This document shows, piece by piece, positions 7,286 to 12,747 of a DNA stretch of 22,804 nt; position 1 is the first letter of the stretch; the number at the start of each line of letters is the position of its first letter. The stretch is from positions 1-22,804 of the forward strand of contig JAWLCQ010000065.1 of assembly GCA_041687095.1 (NCBI GenBank), read 5' to 3'. Under the pieces are notes generated by a model, which was not told the origin of the DNA, ran no database searches, and saw only the letters and a list, made by a program, of their open reading frames with translations. This DNA comes from JAWLCQ01 sp041687095. GTDB taxonomy: Bacteria > Planctomycetota > Phycisphaerae > SM23-33. A program made the position numbers and the translations under genes.

Positions 7286-7882
7286 ATGTTCGCACGCACG
7301 CTCTTGACTGCCGCCCTCGCCTCCCTGCTCCTCGCCGGCTGCAATGGGGCGACTGAAACGTCCCGCCCCGCCGTCGCCACTCCCCTGGAGATGGAGGAGG
7401 CCGCCTCCGCCCGCACCGACGTTGCGGGCCGGCCCGCTCCCGACTTCACCCTCCAGGACCAGACGGGCAAGCCCGTCTCGCTCGCCGACCTCCGCGGGCG
7501 GTGGGTGGTCCTGTACTTCTACCCCAAGGACGACACGCCCGGCTGCGCCTGCCAGGCGACGGAGTTCACGCAACTGCTCACGGAGTTCGAGCGGATGGAC
7601 GCGCGGGTGTTCGGGGTGAGCGAGGATTCGCCCGAGTCGCACCGCAGCTTCATCCGCAAGTACAACCTGAAGCTCGACCTGCTGAGCGATCCGGCGCACG
7701 ACACGATGGAGGACTACGGGGCGTGGGTCGGGACGCCCTTCGGGAACCGCGTGATCCGCACGACGTACATCATCGGCCCCGATGGGACGATCCGTCACCA
7801 CTTCCCCGAGGTGATCCCCGAAGGCCACGCCCAACGCGTGCGGGACAAGGTGCGCGAGTTGCAGGGCGCGCAGAGCCGATAG
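7286..7882 (+). CDS. bcp: Peroxiredoxin of the Bcp/PrxQ family, lipoprotein form
   Basis: 198 residues from ATG 7286, with GAAGGAGGA just upstream. It reduces peroxides at a reactive cysteine. The N-terminus is a lipoprotein signal ending L-A-G-C (Cys19), so the enzyme probably sits on a membrane outside the cytoplasm; most Bcp proteins are cytoplasmic. The thioredoxin-fold domain (about 48-190) has APDFTLQDQTGKPVSLADL, then YFYPKDDTPGC with the peroxidatic Cys87, and ends with TYIIGPDGTIRHHF. In typical two-Cys Bcp a resolving Cys lies five residues after the first; here that position is Thr92 and the only nearby Cys is at 89. It may work as a one-Cys enzyme or use an external thiol. The stop codon lies inside the first unit of a 16-bp repeat array. 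Confidence 0.9.
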   Translation: MFARTLLTAALASLLLAGCNGATETSRPAVATPLEMEEAASARTDVAGRPAPDFTLQDQTGKPVSLADLRGRWVVLYFYPKDDTPGCACQATEFTQLLTEFERMDARVFGVSEDSPESHRSFIRKYNLKLDLLSDPAHDTMEDYGAWVGTPFGNRVIRTTYIIGPDGTIRHHFPEVIPEGHAQRVRDKVRELQGAQSR

Positions 7883-7966
7883 GGCGAAGAATCGGTAGGG
7901 CGCAGAGCCGGTAGGGCGAAGAATCGGTAGGGCGAAGAACCGGTAGGGCGCAGAGCCGGTAGGGCG
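7877..7966. repeat. Tandem array of 16-bp units, type 1
   Basis: Five full units and one partial unit with consensus CGGTAGGGCGAAGAAT start at 7877, 7893, 7909, 7925, 7941 and 7957. The last six bases of the units are either AAGAAT/AAGAAC or CAGAGC, in the order A, C, A, A, C. The array begins in the last codons of bcp (the TAG stop is 7880-7882), and the coding end just before it is a degenerate unit, so it probably arose by slippage from the gene end. There are no spacers. Confidence 0.9.
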
Positions 7967-7967
7967 T

Positions 7968-7999
7968 GCAGGCCGGGGAGCGAAGCGGAGGTCGCCTGC
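7968..7999. repeat. Small hairpin with GAGCGAAGCGGAG-type apex
   Basis: GCAGGC (7968-7973) and GCCTGC (7994-7999) enclose an apex containing GGAGCGAAGCGGAGG. The same apex motif with unrelated stems recurs at 8225-8253, 8369-8397 (inverted) and 12598-12629, which suggests a dispersed palindromic repeat family. Confidence 0.5.
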
Positions 8000-8042
8000 G
8001 CGCGGGGCGGCCACCGGTGAGTCTCCCGCGCCTGCGACGCCC

Positions 8043-8119
8043 CCCGCGAGCGTTGTCCCGCGCGAGCGTTGTCCCGCGCGAGCGTTGTCCCGCGCGAGCG
8101 TTGTCCCGCGCGAGCGTTG
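8043..8119. repeat. Tandem array of 16-bp units, type 2
   Basis: Four full units and a partial unit of CGCGCGAGCGTTGTCC start at 8043 (first unit with one change), 8059, 8075, 8091 and 8107. The period equals that of the array at 7877-7966 but the sequence is unrelated. The last partial unit runs straight into the left arm of the 394-bp inverted-repeat element. Confidence 0.9.
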
Positions 8120-8508
8120 GGGGTCTCCTGACCTCGTTGTTCTACACATCTCGGCCTCGCGGGGCGGCTGGGACCCGATTCCGGGCGTCGGTCCGACAGC
8201 CCCGACAGGGGCGCGGGACAGTAGCCGGGGGTGGAGCGCAGCGGAACCCCCGGAAGGCGGCTGCGTCCTTCAGAGCCCCGACAGGGGCGAGGGAGCCGTG
8301 GGGGTTCCCACGAGGTCCCGTCTTCCATCTCCCTCGCCCCTACGGGGCTCTATCTCTTTCGGCCTGTACCGGGGGCTCCGCTGCGCTGCGCCCCCGGCTA
8401 TTCTCCCTCGCCCCTTCCGGGGCGAAGAGGCCGCCTGGGTCCAGGTCGCATCGTGCGGGAAATCCACGCCAAGATGTGTAGAACAACGAGGTCTCCTGAC
8501 CCCCAACG
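8115..8508. mobile_element. Nested inverted-repeat element (MITE/REPIN-like), 394 bp
   Basis: Outer arms 8115-8155 and 8468-8508 are inverted copies matching at 36 of 41 positions. Four of the five mismatches are the TCCT core of a GGTCTCCTGACC block, which appears in the same orientation in both arms because its ends (GGTC/GACC) are palindromic. Inside lie mirror-image hairpins: CCGGGGG...CCCCCGG at 8225-8253 and 8369-8397, and AGAGCCCCGACAGGGGCGAG at 8272-8291 (continuing GGAG) against its inverse at 8329-8351. At the centre is CGTGGG/CCCACG (8297-8312). There is no coding capacity and no transposase. It resembles a non-autonomous palindromic element or a nest of REP-type sequences; mobility is inferred. 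Confidence 0.7.
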
Positions 8509-8681
8509 TCCCGGAACGAGCGGAACGGTTCCGCGATAGCGTTATGGCGGCGCTTCGGTCGCGGCGGGGACCTGTCGTGAGCCTGTCGGCTGATCGCTGA
8601 TAGCTTATCGGTGATAAAGGGCCGCCGCGAAGGGAGCGCTCCAACGACGCTGCCGCGGAGGCACCCCTCGCCCCTCCCGGA

Positions 8682-8736
8682 CGCCGGGGGTCGGGAGACC
8701 CCCGGCGCAGGAGATGGGGGTCGGGAGACCCCCGTC
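8682..8736. repeat. Two direct copies of a hairpin unit, period 30 bp
   Basis: Each unit is GGGGGTCGGGAGACCCCC plus flanks and ends in CGCAGGAG. The first stem has 11 perfect pairs (8682-8692 with 8697-8707). The second has 10 pairs (8713-8722 with 8727-8736), one of them T-G. Both share the GGGA loop. The outer stem bases differ between copies but still pair, which suggests selection for, or duplication of, the hairpin. Confidence 0.75.
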
Positions 8737-8884
8737 GCAGGAGGCGACGCTGGCGCATGAGGCGTCGCGGGCGGGCGAGGCGACGCCGGGGCGCGGGGCG
8801 CCGTGGCCCATGGGTGCCACCCTCGCTTGCCGGCTCGCCGTTCCCGGTTCCCTTCTCCCGCTATCCGCCGATGAACCTACAGTG

Positions 8885-8890
8885 TACTAT
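8885..8890 (+). promoter_or_regulatory. Possible -10 box for the permease gene
   Basis: TACTAT in the local context AGTGTACTATGTACG would place a transcript start about 55 bases before ATG 8952. No recognisable -35 lies 16-18 bp upstream, so this is weak. Confidence 0.3.
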
Positions 8891-8951
8891 GTACGCCCTT
8901 CGCGCAGCGGGCGCGAGGGGATGTGCTCTTCTGGACCCTGCGGCGGATGCC

Positions 8952-10814
8952 ATGCTGAAGCGAAAACTCGGATTCTGGAGCGTGTTCTGCATCGCCGCCG
9001 GGGCGATGATCAGCTCGGGGCTGTTCGTGCTCCCGGGCATCGCCTTCGCGCAGGCGGGCCCGGCCGTCGTGCTCTCCTACGCCCTCGCCGCCATCCTCAT
9101 GGTCCCGGCCATGCTCTCGCAGGCGGAACTGGCCACCGCCATGCCCCGCAGCGGGGGCAGCTACTTCTTCATCGAGCGGTCCATGGGCGCCCTCCCGGGC
9201 GTGCTGGCGGGGATGGCCAACTGGTTCTTCGTGGCCCTCAAGAGCGCCTTCGCCCTGGTGGGCATCGGGGCGTTCGCCTCGCTGCTGGTCCCCGATGCCT
9301 CCCCGACGACCATGCGGGTCGTCGCCGTCGCCTGCTGCGTCCTGTTCACCGTGCTGAACCTGTTGAGCGTCAAGGGCGTGGGGCGGGCGCAGATCGGGAT
9401 GGTCGTGGGGCTCCTGGGGCTGCTGGCATGGTTCACCCTTGCCGGGCTGCCGCAGGTCCGGCACGACCAGTTCGCGGGGTTCCTCGACCATGGGATCGGG
9501 GCGGTCCTGGCGACGACCGGGATTGTCTTCGTGTCCTACGGCGGCCTGACCGCCGTCGCCAGCGTCGCCGAGGAGATCCATCGCCCCGCGCGCAACCTGC
9601 CGGCCGGCATGTTCGCGGCCTCCATCATCGTGTCCCTGCTCTACGTGGGGGCCGTGTTCGTCACCGTCGGAACCGCCGACCCCGAGGTCCTTCGCGGGAG
9701 CCTCACCCCCCTGAGCGATGCCGCCCGAAACTTCCTGGGCCCCGTCGGAGTCGCCGCTCTCGCCATCGCGGCCGTCCTGGCGTTCGTCACCACCGCCAAC
9801 GGGGGGATCCTGGCGGCATCGCGGAGCCCGATGGCAATGAGCCGCGACGGGCTTCTCCCCCCCGCACTGGGACGCATCTCCCGCCGCTTCGGCACGCCGT
9901 GGGCGGCCATCCTCCTGACCAGTGCCTTCATGATCACCGTCATCATCGCCCTCGACGTGCCCACGCTCGTCAAGGCCGCCTCGACGATGATGCTCATGCT
10001 CTTCATCCTGGTGAACCTCTCGGTGCTCATCATGCGCCGCAGCGGAATTCAGAACTACCGCCCCCTGTTCCGCGCCCCGCTGTTCCCGTGGCTGCAGATC
10101 GGCGGCATCGCGGTCTACCTGTTCGTCATCGTCGAAATGGGCGCCGTGCCCCTGCTCCTCACGGCCGTGTTCGCCCTGCTGGGCGTGCTGTGGTACATCC
10201 TGTACGTCCGCCCCCACATCGAGCGCGAAAGCGCCCTGGTCTTCATGGTCAAGAACATCGCCTCGGGCGACATCGAACGCAGCGGACTGGAGGAGGAACT
10301 CAAGGCCATCGCCCTGGAGCGCGACGAGGTGATCCACGACCGCTTCGACCGCCTCATCGCCCACTGCGCCATCCTGGACCTCGAGGGCGAGGTGTCGGCC
10401 GACGAACTCTTCCGCCACGCCGCCGAGGCCCTGAGCCCCCGCGTGGGCGTGGCCCCCGATGCGCTGCACACCCTCTTCCTCCGCCGCGAGGCCCAGTCCA
10501 GCACGGTGGTGCAGGAAGGGCTCGCGATCCCGCACATCATCATCCCGGGCGAGCACGTCTTCGACGTCCTGCTCCTCCGCTGCCGCGCCGGGGCCCGCTT
10601 CCCCGCCCACGAGCAGCCCGTCCATGCCGTCTTCATCCTCGTCGGGACCGTCGACGAGCGGAACTACCACCTGCGGGCGCTGATGGCGTTTGCGCACGTG
10701 GTGCAGGAGCACCAGTTCTTCCGCCGCTGGTGCGATGCCGGTTCCCCGGAGCACCTCCGCGATATCTTCCTCCTCTCCCCCCGCACCCGCGACCTGCCGC
10801 CGGACCGGACCTGA
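8952..10814 (+). CDS. APC-superfamily amino-acid permease fused to a PTS EIIA (PtsN/fructose-type) domain
   Basis: 620 residues from ATG 8952. An upstream in-frame extension is Arg-rich, repeat-derived and unlike a permease N-terminus, so it was not used. Residues 1 to about 435 form an integral membrane transporter with about 12 hydrophobic segments. It opens with the APC signature G-F-W-S-V-F-C-I-A-A-G-A-M-I-S-S-G-L-F and has a conserved A-E-E-I-H-R-P-A-R-N-L-P loop typical of amino-acid permeases. After a short linker, about 470-610 match EIIA type 2: the active-site block reads GLAIPH with the phosphorylatable His at about 528, followed later by HLRALMAFAHVV. Keeping that His implies control by, or input from, phosphotransfer. 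No Hpr or EI gene is in the window. The ribosome site is weak. The substrate cannot be read from the sequence. Confidence 0.88.
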   Translation: MLKRKLGFWSVFCIAAGAMISSGLFVLPGIAFAQAGPAVVLSYALAAILMVPAMLSQAELATAMPRSGGSYFFIERSMGALPGVLAGMANWFFVALKSAFALVGIGAFASLLVPDASPTTMRVVAVACCVLFTVLNLLSVKGVGRAQIGMVVGLLGLLAWFTLAGLPQVRHDQFAGFLDHGIGAVLATTGIVFVSYGGLTAVASVAEEIHRPARNLPAGMFAASIIVSLLYVGAVFVTVGTADPEVLRGSLTPLSDAARNFLGPVGVAALAIAAVLAFVTTANGGILAASRSPMAMSRDGLLPPALGRISRRFGTPWAAILLTSAFMITVIIALDVPTLVKAASTMMLMLFILVNLSVLIMRRSGIQNYRPLFRAPLFPWLQIGGIAVYLFVIVEMGAVPLLLTAVFALLGVLWYILYVRPHIERESALVFMVKNIASGDIERSGLEEELKAIALERDEVIHDRFDRLIAHCAILDLEGEVSADELFRHAAEALSPRVGVAPDALHTLFLRREAQSSTVVQEGLAIPHIIIPGEHVFDVLLLRCRAGARFPAHEQPVHAVFILVGTVDERNYHLRALMAFAHVVQEHQFFRRWCDAGSPEHLRDIFLLSPRTRDLPPDRT

Positions 10815-10835
10815 GCGCGCGAACGCAGAGCCTTA

Positions 10836-10853
10836 CGGGATTCCGAAATCCCG
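10836..10853 (+). terminator. Short hairpin after the permease-EIIA gene
   Basis: CGGGATT/AATCCCG (10836-10842 with 10847-10853, CCGA loop), 22 bp beyond the stop and between convergent genes. There is no T-run on the plus strand, so termination is uncertain. A second stem GCCCGCC/GGCGGGC (10869-10875 with 10889-10895) lies just beyond the stop of the minus-strand gene. Confidence 0.4.
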
Positions 10854-10896
10854 AATGCGAAGTCGAAGGCCCGCCCCTCCGCAGCCGTGGCGGGCG

Positions 10897-11124
10897 TCAC
10901 CGCGTGGGGTGGCGGGGCTTTCGCGCCCCGAGGATCGCCAGGATGCCCCCGATCACGATCCCCGCAACGCCGATAATGAGATACCACGTGGTCCGGTCGC
11001 TGTAGTGCCCCGTCCAGGTTTCCCGCAGTTCTTCGCCCGTGGACTGGGTCGCGTTGATCCCCAGCACGAGCAACACGATCCCCGCGACGACGAGAAGCAG
11101 TCCGATCCAGAGTTGCGCTCGCAT
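10897..11124 (-). CDS. DUF3185-family small membrane protein
   Basis: 75 residues with two membrane helices (about 5-24 and 47-66). Between them is GINATQSTGEELRETWTGHY then SDRTTWYLIIG, matching the G-I-N-A-x-x-S...F-T-G...D-x-x-x-W pattern of DUF3185, a family of unknown function common in aquatic bacteria. GGGAGGA lies just before the ATG. The length is normal for the family. A DUF1328 protein lies 109 bp upstream on the same strand; tiny membrane proteins of these two families are often found in stress-associated settings, but no role can be assigned here. Confidence 0.82.
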   Translation of the reverse strand: MRAQLWIGLLLVVAGIVLLVLGINATQSTGEELRETWTGHYSDRTTWYLIIGVAGIVIGGILAILGARKPRHPTR

Positions 11125-11146
11125 GACTTCCTCCCTTCAATCAGGC

Positions 11147-11184
11147 GGCCCGCGGGGAGGGCGAAATCCACCCCCCCGCGGGCC
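11147..11184 (-). terminator. Strong hairpin between the two small membrane-protein genes
   Basis: An 11-bp perfect G+C stem, GGCCCGCGGGG with CCCCGCGGGCC (11147-11157 and 11174-11184, 16-base loop). No T-run follows on the minus strand. It could attenuate read-through from the DUF1328 gene into the DUF3185 gene, or act as a processing or stability element. Confidence 0.45.
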
Positions 11185-11233
11185 TGCGTCCCTACATCGC
11201 GCCGTGCTCTCCCCGCACGTGCATGACCGGCGG

Positions 11234-11422
11234 TCACGCGTGCGGCGGATGGTGCGGACGGCGCATCAGGCCCAGCACCAGCAGGATCACGAAGATCGCG
11301 AGGAACACGAAGAATAGGATCTTCGCAATGCCCGCCGCTGCCGAAGCGATCGCACCAAAGCCGAACAAAGCGGCAATCAGTGCGATGACGAGAAAGACAA
11401 TCGCCCAGGTTAGAAGACTCAT
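11234..11422 (-). CDS. DUF1328 (UPF0391, YtjA-like) small membrane protein
   Basis: 62 residues with two hydrophobic helices. The sequence W-A-I-V-F-L-V-I-A-L-I-A-A-L-F-G-F-G-x-I-A followed by G-I-A-K-I-L-F-F-V-F-L is the DUF1328 signature. The tail is His/Arg-rich (RRPHHPPHA), longer and more basic than usual. AAAGGA lies ten bases upstream of the ATG. The family's function is unknown; members are small inner-membrane proteins, often stress-linked in other bacteria (established only loosely). It is divergent from the plus-strand gene at 11678 across an A+T-rich promoter patch. Confidence 0.85.
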   Translation of the reverse strand: MSLLTWAIVFLVIALIAALFGFGAIASAAAGIAKILFFVFLAIFVILLVLGLMRRPHHPPHA

Positions 11423-11439
11423 GATACCGGTCCTTTCTG

Positions 11440-11467
11440 TTGATATTAACGACTCTATATGTATACT
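11440..11467 (+). promoter_or_regulatory. Sigma-70-type promoter, plus strand
   Basis: TTGATA (11440-11445), a 16-bp spacer and TATACT (11462-11467) lie in a conspicuously A+T-rich patch. It is the best candidate for transcribing the gene at 11678, with a leader of about 200 bases that contains the hairpins at 11515-11614. The minus-strand gene at 11422 probably uses the same A+T patch, but no clear box was found for it. Confidence 0.6.
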
Positions 11468-11514
11468 AGGTGTCCCTCCTCTCCGCCCCCACCCACCCGT
11501 GTCCCGATTCGAGG

Positions 11515-11614
11515 GTGGGGGAGTCCCCCACGCGGGGCGACGAGCGGCAGCGGAAGAGGGTGGCGCGAGCGCCCAAGCCGCCGGCGGGATCCCTCACGCA
11601 CGGTTCGGCGGCTT
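11515..11614. repeat. Cluster of three hairpins in a 100-bp intergenic block
   Basis: GTGGGGG/CCCCCAC (11515-11521 with 11525-11531, AGT loop), a GGCGC-GA-GCGCC stem around 11562-11573, and AAGCCGCCG/CGGCGGCTT (11575-11583 with 11606-11614). The first hairpin resembles the hairpin units at 8682-8736 in style. It may be a further dispersed palindromic repeat or a structured leader. Confidence 0.5.
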
Positions 11615-11618
11615 CGGG

Positions 11619-11624
11619 TACACT
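11619..11624 (+). promoter_or_regulatory. Possible -10 box for the gene at 11678
   Basis: TACACT, 53 bp before the ATG, in the context CGGGTACACTGCAGG. There is no clear -35 at the right distance. It competes with the stronger-looking promoter at 11440-11467. Confidence 0.3.
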
Positions 11625-11677
11625 GCAGGCCGCTCCTCCACGCACCCGAGGAGCGAACGGGCACAGAGGAGGACCGC

Positions 11678-11959
11678 ATGGCTCGCAAGTCGGTGAACTG
11701 GTACGTGGTGAAGGCGAACCGCCTGTCGGCGTGGGCGCTGCTGGCGGTGATGGGGCTGTACTTCGTGACGGGCTTCGCCCTGTGCGGGCGGTTCGGGGTC
11801 AGCGAGTGGTTCGACCCCGAGCAGGCCTACCGCCTGCACAGCGACTGGACCTGGCCGCTCCTCGCCCTGTTCCTCGTCCACACGCTCCTGAGCGTCTACC
11901 TCGCCTTCCGCCGCTGGGGCTGGCTCGGCCGGAAGGGCAAGGCCGCCGCGGGGGAGTAG
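11678..11959 (+). CDS. Small two-helix membrane protein with cytochrome b-like histidines
   Basis: 93 residues from ATG 11678, preceded by AGAGGAGGA. Helix 1 (about 17-37) contains SAWALLAVMGLYFVTGFAL. After a short loop with FDPEQAYRLH, helix 2 (about 57-76) contains WPLLALFLVHTLLSVYLAF. His54 and His68 are 14 residues apart at the start and within helix 2, a spacing seen in b-type cytochromes. Together with the V-T-G of helix 1, the pattern resembles half of a DUF4405/cytochrome b561-like unit. Haem binding is inference, and no redox partner gene is adjacent. The positive C-terminus suggests a cytoplasmic end. The stop codon TAG is also the start of a TAGAAT box before the acetyltransferase gene. 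Confidence 0.65.
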   Translation: MARKSVNWYVVKANRLSAWALLAVMGLYFVTGFALCGRFGVSEWFDPEQAYRLHSDWTWPLLALFLVHTLLSVYLAFRRWGWLGRKGKAAAGE

Positions 11960-11962
11960 AAT
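11957..11962 (+). promoter_or_regulatory. TAGAAT box overlapping a stop codon
   Basis: TAGAAT begins with the TAG stop of the small membrane protein and lies 35 bp before the GTG start of the acetyltransferase gene. It could provide an internal promoter, but no matching -35 is visible. Confidence 0.3.
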
Positions 11963-11997
11963 TCGCCACAGGCTGCAGGACGCGGGAGGACAGCGGC

Positions 11998-12561
11998 GTG
12001 ACGGATGTACGGGCGGAGCTGATCGAACCGATGGAGGCGATGCGCGACGCCTACCGGGACTTCCTCGCCGAGTTCGATTGCGCGGGCGAGAAGGAGGTCT
12101 TCGGGGCCGGGCCTTTCAAGGCCGCCTGGGGCGACGGCTTTTCCTTCGCCGACCTCGTGCGGCGGGCGCGGGAGCAGGCGATGGGGATGAAGGTCCGCGA
12201 GGGGTACGTCCCGGCGAGCACGTTCTGGCTGGTCCGCGACGGGCGGGTCCTCGGGACGTGCAACCTCCGCCACCGCCTGTCGGAGTCCCTGCGGGAGTGG
12301 GGCGGGCACATCGGGTACTCCGTCCGCCCCAGCGAGCGGGGGAAGGGCTATGCGACGCTCATGCTGCGGCTGACGCTGGCGAAGGCGCGCGAGCGGGGCA
12401 TCGGCCGCGTGCTGGTGACGTGCGACAAGGACAACCCCGCCTCCGCCCGCGTGATCGAGAGGAACGGGGGCGAACTGGTGTCCGAGGGCGTGGACCCGCG
12501 GCACGGCAAGTTGGTGCTGCGGTACTGGATCGATCTGGGCGGAGGGGGGCCGGTGCGGTAG
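11998..12561 (+). CDS. GNAT-family N-acetyltransferase (COG3981-like)
   Basis: 187 residues from GTG 11998; GGAGGA lies eight bases upstream, and earlier in-frame starts would cross the previous gene. The C-terminal half carries the acetyl-CoA-binding motif A (SVRPSERGKGYATLMLRLTL, R-G-K-G-Y-A loop), then VLVTCDKDNPASARVIERNG, the usual second half of GNAT domains. The N-terminal part with PASTFWLVRDGRVLGTCNLR and HIGYSV fits the predicted-acetyltransferase group COG3981. The substrate is unknown. It lies 38 bp behind the small membrane-protein gene and is probably co-transcribed with it. The repeat element at 12567-12667 begins six bases after its stop. Confidence 0.87.
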   Translation: MTDVRAELIEPMEAMRDAYRDFLAEFDCAGEKEVFGAGPFKAAWGDGFSFADLVRRAREQAMGMKVREGYVPASTFWLVRDGRVLGTCNLRHRLSESLREWGGHIGYSVRPSERGKGYATLMLRLTLAKARERGIGRVLVTCDKDNPASARVIERNGGELVSEGVDPRHGKLVLRYWIDLGGGGPVR

Positions 12562-12566
12562 ACTGA

Positions 12567-12667
12567 TACGCATCCCATTTGACTCATGCGCGGGTGCCGT
12601 GGTCTGCGAAGCGAAGCGGAGCAACCACGTCAAACCAACGATGCACACGAATCACTTGGGATGCGTA
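12567..12667 (-). mobile_element. 101-bp palindromic element with terminal inverted repeats, RNA-like on the minus strand
   Basis: Perfect 11-bp terminal inverted repeats TACGCATCCCA (12567-12577) and TGGGATGCGTA (12657-12667). On minus-strand RNA the pairing continues after a 2x2 internal loop with 12 further pairs, three of them G-U. Then comes an asymmetric internal loop and an inner stem CGUGGU/ACCACG plus UGC/GCA (12598-12607 with 12621-12629). On the plus strand the three G-U pairs become A-C mismatches, so the fold favours minus-strand transcripts. It has no reading frame. It may be a dispersed MITE/REP-like element or a small structured RNA; copy number is needed to decide. Confidence 0.65.
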
Positions 12668-12747
12668 ATGCCCCTCGCCGGTTCGGGAGGGCTCGCGGCG
12701 TTCGCGATGCCCCCGTACCGCCGCGTCCCATCGAGGAGGGATGGCCC

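Larger units (their letters stand above)
8509..8951. other. Palindrome-rich non-coding region before the permease gene
   Basis: No supported gene. It contains a perfect odd palindrome CGGAAC-G-GTTCCG (8521-8533), degenerate GCTGATNG-like repeats (about 8589-8618), the two tandem hairpins at 8682-8736, and GGCGACGC/GCGTCGC-type inverted repeats around 8742-8790. Its right end should hold the permease promoter. Confidence 0.5.

Noticed and set aside
7877..8119. CRISPR array
   Set aside because: The 16-bp units are directly adjacent with no spacers and there are no cas genes.
8757..8951. N-terminal extension of the permease
   Set aside because: The translated part is Arg-rich and encoded by repeat DNA; APC permeases start close to the first helix.
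8877..10754. Long frame antisense to the permease-EIIA gene, and another in a third frame on the plus strand
   Set aside because: Both are low-complexity shadows of the real gene, which has clear transporter and EIIA motifs.
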